Source of the DNA: Salinimonas profundi
GTDB taxonomy: Bacteria > Pseudomonadota > Gammaproteobacteria > Enterobacterales > Alteromonadaceae
DNA: 64,000 bases
Direction: 5' to 3'
Assembly: GCF_014750655.1 (NCBI RefSeq)
Contig: NZ_JABBXD010000001.1
Location: 357,102 to 421,101 of the forward strand
The stretch's first letter is position 1, and the number at the start of each line of letters is the position of its first letter. The translations under genes and the position numbers were made by a program. Positions 39,091-49,511 of the stretch are shown one piece after another. The notes below the pieces were generated by a model, which searched no databases, had not been told where the DNA came from, and saw only the letters and a list, made by a program, of their open reading frames with translations.

Positions 39091-41466
39091 TCACCTGAGT
39101 AATCGAGTGGAATTGAATACAACAATCATACTACTAATTGACATGCCTATCACAGCCATCCAGGGTGCCAGTAAACCACTGATCGCAAGAGGCAGCACTA
39201 ACAGATTGTATCCCAGAGCCCACGCCATATTCTGGCGGATTACTGATTTCGTTCTTTTGGCCAGGTAGAAAACCGTATGCAGCGCATCGAGCCTTGGTGA
39301 GAGTAAAATGATATCCGCCGAGGTTTTTGCAATATCAGTAGCATTTCCCACAGCAACAGAGATATCAGATTGCGCCAGTACCGGCGCGTCATTTATGCCG
39401 TCGCCCAACATCATTATACGCGAGCCGGAGGATTGTATCTCGCCGACCTTTTGTCGCTTTTGTGCCGGGGTCAGAGCAAAATAGCATTCATCAATTTCCA
39501 GCTCTGCGGCGACGCGTTCGACGTTCGCTCGTGTATCGCCACTTAAAATTACTTTTCTCAAAGCATTAAAATGCCTAAGCGTGTCTTTGACACCGGGCTT
39601 GATCGCATCGCTGATTTGCCAGGCCGCAATGATCGTGCTGTTACAGGCTAAAAAGACGTTGGCAGAAAACCCGACCAGCGGTACCTCATTATCAAAAAAA
39701 GACGATGAGCCGACTTTGTACTGATTCGCATCAATGGTGCCACGAATGCCCTGACCCGGTATAATTTCAAACTCTTCCAGCGCTAACAGATGATCAGCAC
39801 TAAACAGACTGGCGATAGGATGCTCAGAGCGAGCCTCCAGTGTAGCCATGATGTGATCAATATCATGGCCGGTCCAATTTTCTGCGTGCCAGCGATTAAT
39901 GATGGAAAATTTACCGTCTGTCAGTGTGCCGGTCTTATCCAGTGCCAGTACATCGCAGTCTGCCACAGCCTCCAGTACATCGGCCCGTTTTACCAGGATA
40001 CCCTGTTTATTCAGACTGGCAACGGCGCAGGTTAGTGCGGTCGGGGTGGCTAGTCCCAGCGCACAGGGGCAGGTGGCTACAAGCACGGCTACCATAATCC
40101 ATAGCGCGTCCTGAGGTTGTTGGTGAAACCAGTACCAGTACGTCAGGGCAGCAACCGTCAACACGGCAAGGACAAAGTACTGTGACAGCTTATCTGCTGC
40201 AAGCGCAAGGCGGGGGCGGGCGGCCATCGCTTCGCTTTGCATTCGTAGAATTTGATTGACCAGGGAATATTTCAGCGGATTTGTTACGCAGACATAAATT
40301 GTCTGTTGCTGAGTGACGGTACCACCAAACACCTGATCGCCCGGGCGCTTGAGAACGGGGGTAAATTCACCGGTCAGCATCGATTCATCTATCGTAGCCT
40401 GGCCTTTAACAATGGTTCCATCAACAGGGATGACTTCACCAGCTTTAACCATAACGGTCTGACCAGCCTGAAGACGTTTGGCAAGACAACTGGTGAGCGT
40501 ATCGCCGTCTACAACGGTTGCGGTCATGGGAATGTACTGCAGCATATTCGCCGAAATTTGCATTGCTTTGTGTCGACTGCGGTGTTCTGCATAGCGGCTG
40601 AGCAGCAGCAGGAAGATAAACATACAGATAGACTCGAAATACACTTCATTACCTGCGGTAACGGTCGTATATACGCCTGCGAAGTAGGTAACACCGATTG
40701 CCAGTGTCACCGGTACATCCATGTTTACCGTACGGGCCTGAAGTGCATTTATCGCACCTAAATAGAATGTCGAGCCAGAATAGAATACAACGGGCGTTGT
40801 CAGTACCAGTGCAACCCAGTAAAAATACTGTTGCATCTGTGATGACATGTTATCCAGCAGGTCGAAGTACATGGCCGCCATCAGCATCATTACCTGCATT
40901 GTCATCAGCCCGGCCAGCCCCAGCTTTTTTATAAACCGTTTTTGCTCAGCAGCATAAGATGCCTCATGCTTATCAGCCTGAAACGGAAAGCCGGTATAGC
41001 CAATTTTTCGCAACCGCTGGATGATAGCACTGAGTGAGACTTGCTGATTGTCCCACTTTATCCAGGCACGACGCTGTGCGATATTCACCGAAACCTGACA
41101 TATTCCTTCCAGCCGGGAAAGCTGTTTTTCGATGAGCCAGCCACACGCCGCGCAGGTGATCCCCTCTATGGTAAGCTGAATTTCATGGGTTGTTTCGTTA
41201 TGAACGACAAAATCGTCCTGCAGTTGTGGATCATCATACATACGCAGACGCGATAATACCGCCGCATCTGGCAACGATGCCTGCTCTGCATTTTCGGTTC
41301 TGAACTGGTAATAATCTTCCAGACCGTTATCAACGATAGCCTGCGCCACAGCCTGGCACCCCGGACAACAAAAGTTGCGACTTTGTCCCAACACGTCGGC
41401 TGTAAAAGGGTTGTTCAGCTGATTAGGCTGGCCACAGTGATAGCACTGCTCACAAGGATATTGCAT
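39091..41466 (-). CDS. ccoI: Copper-exporting P1B-ATPase CcoI/FixI
   Basis: Pumps copper across the inner membrane for cbb3 oxidase assembly. The 791-residue protein has an N-terminal Cys-rich region ([16 protein letters not shown]), a heavy-metal domain with [12 protein letters not shown], the membrane CPC motif ([11 protein letters not shown]), phosphorylation [12 protein letters not shown] (SMLTGEFTP) and [10 protein letters not shown]. The extra N-terminal metal-binding region is typical of CcoI rather than the CopA exporters. Its ATG overlaps the ccoH stop by one base. Confidence 0.95.
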   Translation of the reverse strand: MQYPCEQCYHCGQPNQLNNPFTADVLGQSRNFCCPGCQAVAQAIVDNGLEDYYQFRTENAEQASLPDAAVLSRLRMYDDPQLQDDFVVHNETTHEIQLTIEGITCAACGWLIEKQLSRLEGICQVSVNIAQRRAWIKWDNQQVSLSAIIQRLRKIGYTGFPFQADKHEASYAAEQKRFIKKLGLAGLMTMQVMMLMAAMYFDLLDNMSSQMQQYFYWVALVLTTPVVFYSGSTFYLGAINALQARTVNMDVPVTLAIGVTYFAGVYTTVTAGNEVYFESICMFIFLLLLSRYAEHRSRHKAMQISANMLQYIPMTATVVDGDTLTSCLAKRLQAGQTVMVKAGEVIPVDGTIVKGQATIDESMLTGEFTPVLKRPGDQVFGGTVTQQQTIYVCVTNPLKYSLVNQILRMQSEAMAARPRLALAADKLSQYFVLAVLTVAALTYWYWFHQQPQDALWIMVAVLVATCPCALGLATPTALTCAVASLNKQGILVKRADVLEAVADCDVLALDKTGTLTDGKFSIINRWHAENWTGHDIDHIMATLEARSEHPIASLFSADHLLALEEFEIIPGQGIRGTIDANQYKVGSSSFFDNEVPLVGFSANVFLACNSTIIAAWQISDAIKPGVKDTLRHFNALRKVILSGDTRANVERVAAELEIDECYFALTPAQKRQKVGEIQSSGSRIMMLGDGINDAPVLAQSDISVAVGNATDIAKTSADIILLSPRLDALHTVFYLAKRTKSVIRQNMAWALGYNLLVLPLAISGLLAPWMAVIGMSISSMIVVFNSTRLLR

Positions 41467-41945
41467 CAGGGTTTAAGATAAATCGTATCTTGCGCCGGTA
41501 ACCATATCTGCTTTTGGATTTTCCATGATTCATCAACGGGCTCCAGTGTCATGCGCCACTTCCCGGCGACCATAGCGTCACTATAACCACGGTATAATCC
41601 ATTTGCATCCCGGCTTAGCAGTATTGCGAAATCTTTCGTCTGCTGAGTTGTGTGATAAAACGACAGCCTGATGGCAGTACCTTCCTGAGGAATACCGGAA
41701 TGAAACTCCAGCGCGACGGCGCCCTCTGTAATCGTTACATCGGCGGTGATATTACGGCGCTTTGCTTCATGTTCGCGGGCCAGGCTCGCATTGATTGCTT
41801 TACCTTCTTTGTAATAATCATCAACCACCAGACTGTCCTGTGTTGATACCGCCAACTTCAACAATACACCGCCCATCACCATCGTGATCACCGGCACGGC
41901 AATTAAAAACCAGGGCCAGAATTGCTTATACCAGGGCTCTTCCAT
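41466..41945 (-). CDS. ccoH: cbb3 oxidase assembly protein CcoH/FixH
   Basis: A 159-residue protein with one N-terminal membrane helix ([20 protein letters not shown]) and a periplasmic FixH domain: [20 protein letters not shown] is the hallmark. It stabilises the early cbb3 complex. One-base overlap with ccoI. ccoG, often found before ccoH, is not in this window. Confidence 0.93.
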   Translation of the reverse strand: MEEPWYKQFWPWFLIAVPVITMVMGGVLLKLAVSTQDSLVVDDYYKEGKAINASLAREHEAKRRNITADVTITEGAVALEFHSGIPQEGTAIRLSFYHTTQQTKDFAILLSRDANGLYRGYSDAMVAGKWRMTLEPVDESWKIQKQIWLPAQDTIYLKP

Positions 41946-42011
41946 ATGAATACTCTATGACAACGTATAAAAAGGCGAAAATTGAGAAAAGTACGAGTGG
42001 AGTAAAACGCA

Positions 42012-42032
42012 GCCCTGTCGCCAGGACAGGGC
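42012..42032 (-). terminator. Hairpin between ccoNOQP and ccoHIS
   Basis: 8-bp perfect arms GCCCTGTC / GACAGGGC with a 5-base loop, just after the ccoP stop; on the minus strand TGCGTTTTACT follows. It probably attenuates transcription so that assembly genes are made in smaller amounts than the oxidase subunits. Confidence 0.7.
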
Positions 42033-42039
42033 ATGCACG

Positions 42040-42999
42040 CTATTCAGGTTGATGAGATAAGCTGTAAACGTATGCAGCAACAACGTGGATTTTATCCTCA
42101 CCCAGCGTTTGTTTAAAGGATGGCATAACGCCGTTTCTGCCATAGGTCAGGGTTTCGGTAACAGCGCGTTTACTGCCGCCATACAGCCAGATATTGTCGG
42201 TCAGGTTAGGCGCGCCAAGCGCCTGGTTGCCTTTACCATCCGGACCGTGACAAGCAGCACACACGGCAAAACGGGCTTCGCCCTTATCCGCGAGTTGCTG
42301 ATCCACCTTACGGCCGCTTAAGCTCAGCACATAGGCAACAACTTCTTCAATGCCTTGTTCACCCATGGCATCAAGCCAGGCAGGCATGGCAGCCTGTCGG
42401 CCGTTAATCAGCGTTTCCTTTATTTTCGCGCCGCTACCGCCATACAGCCAGTCGTCATCGGTCAGATTAGGGAACCCGCCATTCTGGCCACGAGCATCCG
42501 AGCCGTGGCATTGAGAACAGTTTTGTAGAAATAAGCGTCGGCCAATTTTTACCGCATCTTCATCAAAGGCGAGCTCTTCTACGGGCACTTTTGCGAAGGC
42601 TTCGAAAATAGGATCAAAGCGTTCTGCAGCTTTTGCCAGCTCAACGTCATACTGCACATAATCGCCACTTTCCATGGCATCCTGACGAGCCTGTCTGGAC
42701 TCTTCCATTGACTGGATATTCTGATTTGAGCTTTTCCAGTCCCACAAACCTTTGTAACTGCCCAGTCCCGGATAGAGCGCCAGGTATACCAGACCAAAAA
42801 CGATGGTTACATAAAAAAGAATGGTCCACCACTTTGGCAGGGGATTATTGACCTCTTCGATGCCATCAAACTGATGACCCATGCTTTTGCCTTCTTCTAC
42901 ACCGGCAAAATTCTTCAGGCACCAGCGTAGCAAGAAGAAGCAACCTATTATGCTGCCCAAAGTTATGACTGAAATCCAGATTGTCCAAAACATGCTCAT
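42040..42999 (-). CDS. ccoP: cbb3 oxidase diheme subunit CcoP
   Basis: Membrane-anchored diheme cytochrome c that brings electrons to the cbb3 core. The 319-residue protein has two N-terminal helices (~res. 5-25 and 57-78) and two CxxCH sites, CSQCHGSD and CAACHGPDG, each with its Met-ligand region (AAMPAWLD, GVMPSFKQ). Start at 42999, 4 bases after ccoQ. Confidence 0.96.
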   Translation of the reverse strand: MSMFWTIWISVITLGSIIGCFFLLRWCLKNFAGVEEGKSMGHQFDGIEEVNNPLPKWWTILFYVTIVFGLVYLALYPGLGSYKGLWDWKSSNQNIQSMEESRQARQDAMESGDYVQYDVELAKAAERFDPIFEAFAKVPVEELAFDEDAVKIGRRLFLQNCSQCHGSDARGQNGGFPNLTDDDWLYGGSGAKIKETLINGRQAAMPAWLDAMGEQGIEEVVAYVLSLSGRKVDQQLADKGEARFAVCAACHGPDGKGNQALGAPNLTDNIWLYGGSKRAVTETLTYGRNGVMPSFKQTLGEDKIHVVAAYVYSLSHQPE

Positions 43000-43003
43000 G
43001 AGC

Positions 43004-43177
43004 TCAAGACTCCCGCTTATCTTTTTTTATGCGCTCTTTGTCTTCATCTGCAAAGGGCAGGTTGGCTGCATCGTCAAATTTCTTTTTATTGCGGCCGCTA
43101 AATGCCCACCAGACTACGCCGGCGAAACAAACAAAAACAACAATTGTAAAAATCGTGCCTATTAATCCCTGATCCAT
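43004..43177 (-). CDS. ccoQ: cbb3 oxidase small subunit CcoQ
   Basis: A 57-residue gene between ccoO and ccoP. The product begins MDQGLIGTIFTIVVFVCFAG, one membrane helix, then VVWWAFSGRNKKKFDDAANL and a charged tail with PFADED; the WWAFS..NKKKFDDAA pattern is typical of CcoQ/FixQ. It starts 1 base after the ccoO stop and ends 4 bases before ccoP. It stabilises the complex. Confidence 0.93.
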   Translation of the reverse strand: MDQGLIGTIFTIVVFVCFAGVVWWAFSGRNKKKFDDAANLPFADEDKERIKKDKRES

Positions 43178-43178
43178 A

Positions 43179-43787
43179 TTATTTCAGATGTGTGCCAAGG
43201 GACTGTAAATAAGCGACCAGAGCGTCCATCTCGGTTTTACCCCGAACGGCTGCCTGCGCGCCTGCAATATCTTCGTCTGTATACGGCACGCCAAAGCCAC
43301 GGAATATTTCCATTTTTTCTGCTGTTTCGTCGCCGGTAAGTGTATTTTCCAATAGCCATGGAAAACCTGGCATATTTGATTCAGGTACCACATCACGTGG
43401 GTTGCGAAGATGGGCAATGTGCCATGCGTCACTGTAACGGCCGCCCACTCTGGCCAAATCAGGTCCGGTGCGCTTGGAACCCCACAGGAACGGGTGCTCC
43501 CAAACGGATTCACCTGCCACGCTGTAATGACCATAGCGCTCGGTCTCTGCACGAAACGGGCGAATCATTTGTGAATGGCAGCCAACACATCCTTCTCGTA
43601 TATAAATGTCACGGCCTTCTAACTCCAGCGCCGTATAAGGACGCAGGCCTTCCACTGGTTCCATTGTCTGTTGCTGAAACATCAGTGGCGTAATCTGAAC
43701 CATCGCACCAAAGCTGATAGCAACCAGAATCAGCACGGTCAGTAAGCCAACATTCTTCTCAATAATCTCGTGGACATTTCTTTTCAC
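43179..43787 (-). CDS. ccoO: cbb3 oxidase monoheme subunit CcoO
   Basis: A 202-residue cytochrome c subunit with one N-terminal helix ([18 protein letters not shown]), heme site [14 protein letters not shown] and the methionine ligand region [26 protein letters not shown] is the family hallmark. Part of ccoNOQP. Confidence 0.97.
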   Translation of the reverse strand: MKRNVHEIIEKNVGLLTVLILVAISFGAMVQITPLMFQQQTMEPVEGLRPYTALELEGRDIYIREGCVGCHSQMIRPFRAETERYGHYSVAGESVWEHPFLWGSKRTGPDLARVGGRYSDAWHIAHLRNPRDVVPESNMPGFPWLLENTLTGDETAEKMEIFRGFGVPYTDEDIAGAQAAVRGKTEMDALVAYLQSLGTHLK

Positions 43788-43801
43788 GTGACGACTCCTT
43801 G

Positions 43802-45235
43802 TTATGCCGGCTGTGTGGCAGGATCAGCGGCAATACTGCCCTTAGGCGCTTTAATGGTGCGATACGCGTTGTACGCCATCACCAGCATACCAGCGACCAC
43901 AAAACATCCACCGATAAAGCGAACCACGTAGTAGGGTTTAGACGCTTCCAGTGATTCCACAAAGCTGTACGTCAACGTGCCATCGGCGTTTACTGCACGC
44001 CACATCAGGCCCTGCAGTACACCCGAGAACCACATTGCTACGATATATAGCACTACGCCGATGGTTGCCAGCCAGAAATGCACATTCACCAGGCGCGTGC
44101 TGTACATGGCGCGCTGTCCGAACAGATGCGGAATAAGGTGATACACCGAGCCGATAGAAATCATCGCGACCCAACCAAGTGCACCGGAGTGAACGTGGCC
44201 GATTGTCCAGTCAGTGTAGTGGGACAGGGCATTAACCGTCTTAATCGCCATCATTGGTCCTTCAAACGTGGACATACCATAGAAGGTCAACGAGACGACC
44301 AGAAAGCGCAGCACCGGGTCGGTGCGTAACTTATGCCATGCACCCGAAAGCGTCATAATACCGTTGATCATGCCGCCCCATGAGGGGACAAATAAGATGA
44401 TTGACATCACCATGCCCAGCGATTGTGTCCAATCAGGCAGGGCAGTGTAATGCAAGTGGTGAGGACCGGCCCAGATATACAAAGAAATCAGTGCCCAGAA
44501 GTGAACAATGGATAAACGATAGGAGTAAACCGGGCGACCTGCCTGCTTGGGTACAAAATAATACATCATGCCCAGAAAGCCAGCCGTCAGGAAAAAGCCA
44601 ACTGCGTTATGTCCGTACCACCACTGCATCATGGCATCTACGGCACCGGCGTATAATGAATAGGATTTAGTGAACGAGACCGGAATGGCCATACTGTTGC
44701 CGATATGCAGAATCATAACGGTTAATATAAAAGCGCCATAAAACCAGTTAGCCACGTAAATGTGAGAAACTTTACGGATGACAATCGTGCCGAAAAAGTT
44801 AATGCAGTAGGCAATCCAGACCAGCGCGATAAGAATATCAATAGGCCATTCCAGTTCTGCATACTCTTTGGATGAGGTCATGCCCAGTGGCAGCGTGATA
44901 ATCGCGGCAACAATGACAGCCTGCCAGCCCCAAAAGGTAAACGCAGCCAGTTTGTCGCTGAACAGTCTGACCTGAGACGTTCGTTGAACCACATAATAAG
45001 AGGTGGCAAACAACGCACTTCCGCCAAAAGCGAAAATAACCGCGTTAGTATGCAGTGGGCGTAACCGGGAAAATGTCAGCCAGGGAAGGTCGAAATTAAG
45101 CGCAGGAGCGAATAACTGGGCAGCAATAAACACCCCCAAACCCATCCCTATGATTCCCCAAACGATCGTCATAACGGTAAACTGACGTACAACCTTATAA
45201 TTGTATGTCGGTTGTGCTTGGCTTATGTCACTCAT
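43802..45235 (-). CDS. ccoN: cbb3 cytochrome c oxidase catalytic subunit CcoN
   Basis: Heme-copper oxidase core, a high-affinity terminal oxidase for low oxygen. The 477-residue protein has about twelve helices and the histidine ligands in [41 protein letters not shown] and [18 protein letters not shown]. First gene of the ccoNOQP operon, with an FNR-type box 126 bases upstream. Confidence 0.97.
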   Translation of the reverse strand: MSDISQAQPTYNYKVVRQFTVMTIVWGIIGMGLGVFIAAQLFAPALNFDLPWLTFSRLRPLHTNAVIFAFGGSALFATSYYVVQRTSQVRLFSDKLAAFTFWGWQAVIVAAIITLPLGMTSSKEYAELEWPIDILIALVWIAYCINFFGTIVIRKVSHIYVANWFYGAFILTVMILHIGNSMAIPVSFTKSYSLYAGAVDAMMQWWYGHNAVGFFLTAGFLGMMYYFVPKQAGRPVYSYRLSIVHFWALISLYIWAGPHHLHYTALPDWTQSLGMVMSIILFVPSWGGMINGIMTLSGAWHKLRTDPVLRFLVVSLTFYGMSTFEGPMMAIKTVNALSHYTDWTIGHVHSGALGWVAMISIGSVYHLIPHLFGQRAMYSTRLVNVHFWLATIGVVLYIVAMWFSGVLQGLMWRAVNADGTLTYSFVESLEASKPYYVVRFIGGCFVVAGMLVMAYNAYRTIKAPKGSIAADPATQPA

Positions 45236-45360
45236 TTTATTGAATCTTCCACATCAATGAACACAGGCACAGTCAATCGTGCAAAAAGCGCCCAAATTGG
45301 TCAATTGGTACGCGATGATAATGTTTTTATATACAAAAAGATAGCACAAGAATCATCAGT

Positions 45361-45374
45361 TTGATTCAGGTCAA
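45361..45374 (-). promoter_or_regulatory. FNR-type box upstream of ccoN
   Basis: TTGATTCAGGTCAA matches the FNR consensus TTGAT-N4-ATCAA at 9 of 10 fixed positions. On the minus strand a TATCTT -10-like element lies at 45342-45337, which would place the box centre near -40, the classic activating position. It lies in the spacer shared with the divergent gene at 45423. Confidence 0.8.
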
Positions 45375-45422
45375 TAAATCAGCATACTAAAATGATAGTA
45401 AAGTAGTAGTTACACAAAATTC

Positions 45423-45851
45423 ATGAATAAATTAAGCCGTTCTTCCCGAGTCATCATCAGCGTTTTTATTGCCGCTGCAGCATTATCCGTCATCGCAATG
45501 TGGATGCTTTCCTCAAAGGCGCCGGTAAGCAGTTGTGTTGTAGATACTACTTCATGTGGTATCGATACAGCGGGTGGTAGCCTGAATATTGAACTTGATA
45601 TGCAGCCTGCACCTGAAGAGCAAATTAATTTTACGCTAATAACACCAGCGCCTTTTCACGTGGAGGATATCGTGCTCGAAGGTGACGAAATGTATATGGG
45701 CAAGGTGCCTGTGTTTGTTAAAAGTAACGAAGATAACGTCATCGAAGGGTGGTTCATGCTGGGCAGTTGCAGCCAGGTTTCTATGCGATGGCGGATGCAG
45801 ATAAAAATAAAGGGCCACAAAGACCCTTTTACCGTTTATCTGGATGTATGA
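45423..45851 (+). CDS. Membrane-anchored protein of unknown function
   Basis: A 142-residue protein with one N-terminal helix (VIISVFIAAAALSVIAMWML) and a beta-rich outer domain with cysteines in SSCVVDTTSCGID and LGSCSQVSM. It is transcribed divergently from ccoN and shares its FNR-box spacer, so it may be oxygen-regulated. It resembles small periplasmic proteins often found beside cbb3 clusters, but no family was recognised. Confidence 0.65.
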   Translation: MNKLSRSSRVIISVFIAAAALSVIAMWMLSSKAPVSSCVVDTTSCGIDTAGGSLNIELDMQPAPEEQINFTLITPAPFHVEDIVLEGDEMYMGKVPVFVKSNEDNVIEGWFMLGSCSQVSMRWRMQIKIKGHKDPFTVYLDV

Positions 45852-45864
45852 ATGCTGTCTGCGA

Positions 45865-46332
45865 TTACATTTGAGATTGCAAATAGTTGGGCAGCCCCAG
45901 CATTTTTATTAGCCTGAGCTGTTGTTCCAGCCAATGGGCGTGGTCCATTTCAGTATCGTCAAGCAACTCAATAAGCATATCCCGGGTAACAAAGTCGCTT
46001 TCCTGTTCACACAGAGCGATCACTTCACGTAACTTCGCATCCACTTCATACTCAACGCGCAAATCGCTTTCAAGCATTGCGGGCACATCTTCACCCACTT
46101 TGAACCCGGTGCGGGTTTGCATATCCGGGGTGCCTTCCAAAAACAGCATGCGTTCAATCAGCTTTGTAGCATGACCACGCTCATCGTCAAATTCGTGATC
46201 AATCCGCTCGTACAGTTTGTTCAGACCCCAATCAAGATACATCTGTGAGTGAATGAAGTATTGATCCATGGCTGCCAGTTCGTAGGCAAGCAGCTCATTA
46301 AGTCCAGAAACTATTTTTGCATTGCCTTTCAT
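45865..46332 (-). CDS. bfr: Bacterioferritin, ferroxidase-competent subunit without heme Met
   Basis: Iron-storage protein of 155 residues. All ferroxidase ligands are present in Bfr numbering: Glu18, Tyr25, Glu47/Glu51, His54, Glu94, and Glu128/His131 (one-residue insertion; TEMDHAHW). The heme-binding Met52 is replaced by Arg (DERGHA). It overlaps the stop-start of the second bfr gene by 4 bases; the two probably form a mixed 24-mer as in Neisseria and Pseudomonas two-subunit bacterioferritins. Confidence 0.93.
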   Translation of the reverse strand: MKGNAKIVSGLNELLAYELAAMDQYFIHSQMYLDWGLNKLYERIDHEFDDERGHATKLIERMLFLEGTPDMQTRTGFKVGEDVPAMLESDLRVEYEVDAKLREVIALCEQESDFVTRDMLIELLDDTEMDHAHWLEQQLRLIKMLGLPNYLQSQM

Positions 46333-46808
46333 TCGTCATCTCCGATTACCTGGGTTTGAAGATAATTTTCCAGACCCAGCGCACCAATCTGATACTCCTG
46401 GGTTTCAAGCCAGTCCAGGTGCTCTTCTTCATATTCTAAAATGGATTCAAGCAGATCACGACTGACGTAATCCTGCTTCTGTTCACACAGTGCAATACTT
46501 GTCTTTAACTGCGGGATTTGTTCCAGCTGAAATTTCGTATCGCAGGCCAGCATTTCTTCAGGGGTTTCACCGATATACAGTTTTCCCAGCGCCTGAAGAT
46601 TAGGCAGACCCTCAAGAAATAAAATACGCTCGATGAGATCGTCTGCCTGCTTCATGTCCTTGATGGATTTTTTATAATTACGTTCGTTAAGATTGTGAAT
46701 GCCCCAATTTTTGAACATTCGGGCATGCAGAAAATATTGATTGATGGATGTCAGCTCACTGGTCAGAACGTCGTTCAGTGAGGCGATTACCTGCCGATCA
46801 CCTTGCAT
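46329..46808 (-). CDS. bfr: Bacterioferritin, heme-binding subunit with lost ferroxidase site
   Basis: A 159-residue bacterioferritin. Met52 (IKDMKQA), the axial heme ligand, is kept, but ferroxidase positions are changed: Glu47 to Lys, Glu51 to Asp, His54 to Gln and Glu94 to Gln; Glu18, Glu127 and His130 remain. It is therefore the heme-carrying partner of the downstream ferroxidase subunit. First gene of the pair, preceded by a Fur-like box. Confidence 0.93.
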   Translation of the reverse strand: MQGDRQVIASLNDVLTSELTSINQYFLHARMFKNWGIHNLNERNYKKSIKDMKQADDLIERILFLEGLPNLQALGKLYIGETPEEMLACDTKFQLEQIPQLKTSIALCEQKQDYVSRDLLESILEYEEEHLDWLETQEYQIGALGLENYLQTQVIGDDE

Positions 46809-46895
46809 GGGGAATCCTTAAAAAAAATGTGGTGTAGAGTATAATTCATTAAAGGCTAGACGTCAAAAAAACCTTTTAAAACAGACACATACAAA

Positions 46896-46910
46896 TGTGA
46901 ATGATTATCA
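46896..46910 (-). promoter_or_regulatory. Candidate Fur box upstream of the bfr pair
   Basis: TGTGAATGATTATCA matches the 7-1-7 Fur motif TGATAAT-N-ATTATCA at 12 of 14 positions. It lies 88 bases upstream of the first bfr start. Iron control is inferred. Confidence 0.55.
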
Positions 46911-46925
46911 ACGCTAACTTTGTTT

Positions 46926-48518
46926 TCATTTGGCTGGAACGACAACATCCTGATTTGCATGAACATATGCCAGGCTTTCTTCAGCAAAACCCAATCCGGC
47001 TTCAGTAAAGAAGTTGAAAACTTTGTCTACGCCGTTCTCCAGCAAAGCATTCACTTCATCTTCGTAGCGGGCAATAGCAGCCACTTTGCCGTTAAAACCA
47101 GCGTGTTTTAGTTGACCAGTAATATTTATTGCATCCTCAATGGAGGGTAAGGCGAGTAAGATAAGCTCCGCATTTGAGATATCCAGGTTATCCCATAGGT
47201 CGATATCTTCACCATCGCCGCAAATTACATTGAGCCCTTGCGCTTTGAGACGTCGTATTTTGACCCGATCAGCATCCATGCCGACCACTCGGCTGTTTAC
47301 CAGTTTGCTGAGCGACTGGAATGCGCCCATACCGACGCGACCCATACCGATGACGATAAATTGCGCGTCATTCAAGCTCGGGTAGATATCTTCCGGTAAG
47401 CGTTTGTCACGCTCAAACCGGGTGATCTTATCTTTAATGCGGATATAGCGGCTATGGGAATTTCTGTACAGCAAACTGGTGATGACAAAAGAGAGCGATA
47501 CGCTCAAGGCTAATACCACCAGCCATTTATCACTCAGTAACCCCAACGATACGGCTAACGATCCGACGATAAGCCCGAACTCACTGAAATTACTTAGCAC
47601 CAGACTTGTAAGGTAACTTGTCCGGGCGCGAAGCTGTAGAGTGGTCATCAGCGCAAAGAAAAGAAAGGCTTTGAACGGAAGCATCAGGCAGACAATCACC
47701 GCCATTGTCAGCATGGGCCCATCGGGGAGGGCGGTCAGGCCAATAGATAAAAAGAAGCCAATCAAAAACAAATCTTTGAATGCCAGAAGCGATTTTGACA
47801 GTTCAGTGGCTTTGGCGTGTTTGGCTAATAACATGCCGATGAGCAGCGCGCCTAAATCTCCCTTAATACTCACCAGTTCGAACAACTGATAAGCACCCAG
47901 TGCCAGAATAAAACCCGTCAGCGGCAGCAATTCGCCGTGCCCCGATTTATTCAGCACTTTATTAAGAAGGGGTAACGCCGGAAAAACCAGCAGTAACGCC
48001 AGAGCCCAGACGGAGGGCAATTTTCCTGTTGCAGCGACCATGAACACAACAGCGAAAACATCCTGCATGACCAGTACGCCAATAGCCAGCCTGCCATGGC
48101 GGGTTTTGCCTTCACCGGCTTCCTCAAGAATTTTGACAACACATACCGTACTGGAAAAGCTCAGGGCAAAGGCGATAAGTGCAGCGCTTTGAAAATCGAT
48201 AGTGCCGGTGATATTGCCCATTATCGCAGCGATACTGTATAACGCACCGGTGACGACCATGACCCAGATTACTGTATGAGAGACACTGCCGGCCCAGACT
48301 TCCCGCCGGCTCAGGTCTTTTACGTTCAGTTTTAAACCGATAGTAAACAGCATTATCGTGATGCCGAGATCAGCGATTTGCTGAAGCTGAACAGATGCGG
48401 TGAAACCCATCGCATTAAGAATAAAGCCTGCCGCAAGATAGCCAACCATGGGAGGAATGCCTGCCATTTTTACCGTCAGGCCGCATAAAAAGGCAAACAA
48501 AAGAAAGATATATTCCAT
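46926..48518 (-). CDS. CPA2 cation/proton antiporter with RCK (TrkA-N) domain
   Basis: A 530-residue inner-membrane protein of the KefB/YbaL group. About twelve helices (res. 1-375) include GYLAAGFILN and FSSTVCVVKILEEAGEG; the cytoplasmic RCK domain starts with IVIGMGRVGMGAFQSL (nucleotide-binding GxGxxG), followed by DADRVKIRRLKAQG. It likely exchanges K+ or Na+ for protons. Unlike KefB/KefC the C-terminus is short and no KefF/G partner is adjacent, so the physiological role is open. Confidence 0.9.
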   Translation of the reverse strand: MEYIFLLFAFLCGLTVKMAGIPPMVGYLAAGFILNAMGFTASVQLQQIADLGITIMLFTIGLKLNVKDLSRREVWAGSVSHTVIWVMVVTGALYSIAAIMGNITGTIDFQSAALIAFALSFSSTVCVVKILEEAGEGKTRHGRLAIGVLVMQDVFAVVFMVAATGKLPSVWALALLLVFPALPLLNKVLNKSGHGELLPLTGFILALGAYQLFELVSIKGDLGALLIGMLLAKHAKATELSKSLLAFKDLFLIGFFLSIGLTALPDGPMLTMAVIVCLMLPFKAFLFFALMTTLQLRARTSYLTSLVLSNFSEFGLIVGSLAVSLGLLSDKWLVVLALSVSLSFVITSLLYRNSHSRYIRIKDKITRFERDKRLPEDIYPSLNDAQFIVIGMGRVGMGAFQSLSKLVNSRVVGMDADRVKIRRLKAQGLNVICGDGEDIDLWDNLDISNAELILLALPSIEDAINITGQLKHAGFNGKVAAIARYEDEVNALLENGVDKVFNFFTEAGLGFAEESLAYVHANQDVVVPAK

Positions 48519-48563
48519 AAAAACACTAATTCCTACAACACGGTTGGTAAAATGATGTCGTTA

Positions 48564-49511
48564 TCAGGCAGCCTGACGCAATTTGTTGGTATGCATAAAA
48601 TTCTGGATCCGCTGATAGGTGCGAGCAGGGGCTTCAGCCATTGGCATGTGTCCGACATCGTGAAAAATTTCCCAATCGCAGTGAAGACACGCTAACCAGT
48701 TATCAAGGGAGGATACATCCAGTAAGCCGTCTTTTCCGCCCCAGATGATCAGTACAGGGGTTGAGGTGGTTGCCAGCTCTTTTTCGTCAATGTATCCAGA
48801 GGCCACGAAATCGTCAAAAACCTGCTGATACTCGCTCACTTTGGCAATATGCTGATCAGCCAGAACATCTTTAACGATACGAGGTATGTAGGGTCCACTG
48901 GCCATGGCCATAGACAACAGGCGGTAATAGCCTCGGCGGCGGGTGATAAAGAACGGGTTCTGCCCCTTATCAAGCATCGCATCCAAACGACTTTTTCTGG
49001 GGGCAGGCATGCCTGCAGGACACAGCAATACCGAGGACGAAACGGCACTAGCCTGATGTTTTGCCATCCAGGCAGTGATATAACCGCCCATTGAATTACC
49101 GATTAATGTCGCTTTCTGATAGCCCAGACGCCAGATTAACGCGGTTAATAACTTGCCGTGATCGCTGACTTTATAGTTCCACTCAGTGGAAAAACCGGTC
49201 TGACCATGACCAGGCAGATCTGGAATTACGATGTGATATTCGTCTTTGAATAAATTCGCCAGAGAGAGCCAGATGTTATTGTCGCCGGCAAATCCGTGAA
49301 CCATCATTAATAGCGGCTTGTGTTTATTCCGACTACCTTCTGTCTCAAGAACACTCAGGCTGATGCCATTTATCGAATATCTACGCCGGACCAGTCGCGC
49401 CTGTTGCATCGCGCGCTTTACATAAGCAGCCAGCAGGATCTCGCCCAGTCGCGGATAAGTATACCAGTAAAGAAAGCCAAGTAGCGCCAGAAAAGCGAGC
49501 AAAATCCACAT
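48564..49511 (-). CDS. Membrane-anchored alpha/beta hydrolase
   Basis: A 315-residue esterase/lipase-like hydrolase. A hydrophobic N-terminus (ILLAFLALLGFLYWYTYPRLG) serves as anchor or signal. The fold is clear: oxyanion MVHGFAGDNNIW, nucleophile elbow GNSMGGY, acid in WGGKDGLLD and His in HDVGHMPMAE. The pattern resembles proteobacterial lipases and esterases of the family often annotated as lipase 1 type. Substrate unknown. Confidence 0.85.
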   Translation of the reverse strand: MWILLAFLALLGFLYWYTYPRLGEILLAAYVKRAMQQARLVRRRYSINGISLSVLETEGSRNKHKPLLMMVHGFAGDNNIWLSLANLFKDEYHIVIPDLPGHGQTGFSTEWNYKVSDHGKLLTALIWRLGYQKATLIGNSMGGYITAWMAKHQASAVSSSVLLCPAGMPAPRKSRLDAMLDKGQNPFFITRRRGYYRLLSMAMASGPYIPRIVKDVLADQHIAKVSEYQQVFDDFVASGYIDEKELATTSTPVLIIWGGKDGLLDVSSLDNWLACLHCDWEIFHDVGHMPMAEAPARTYQRIQNFMHTNKLRQAA

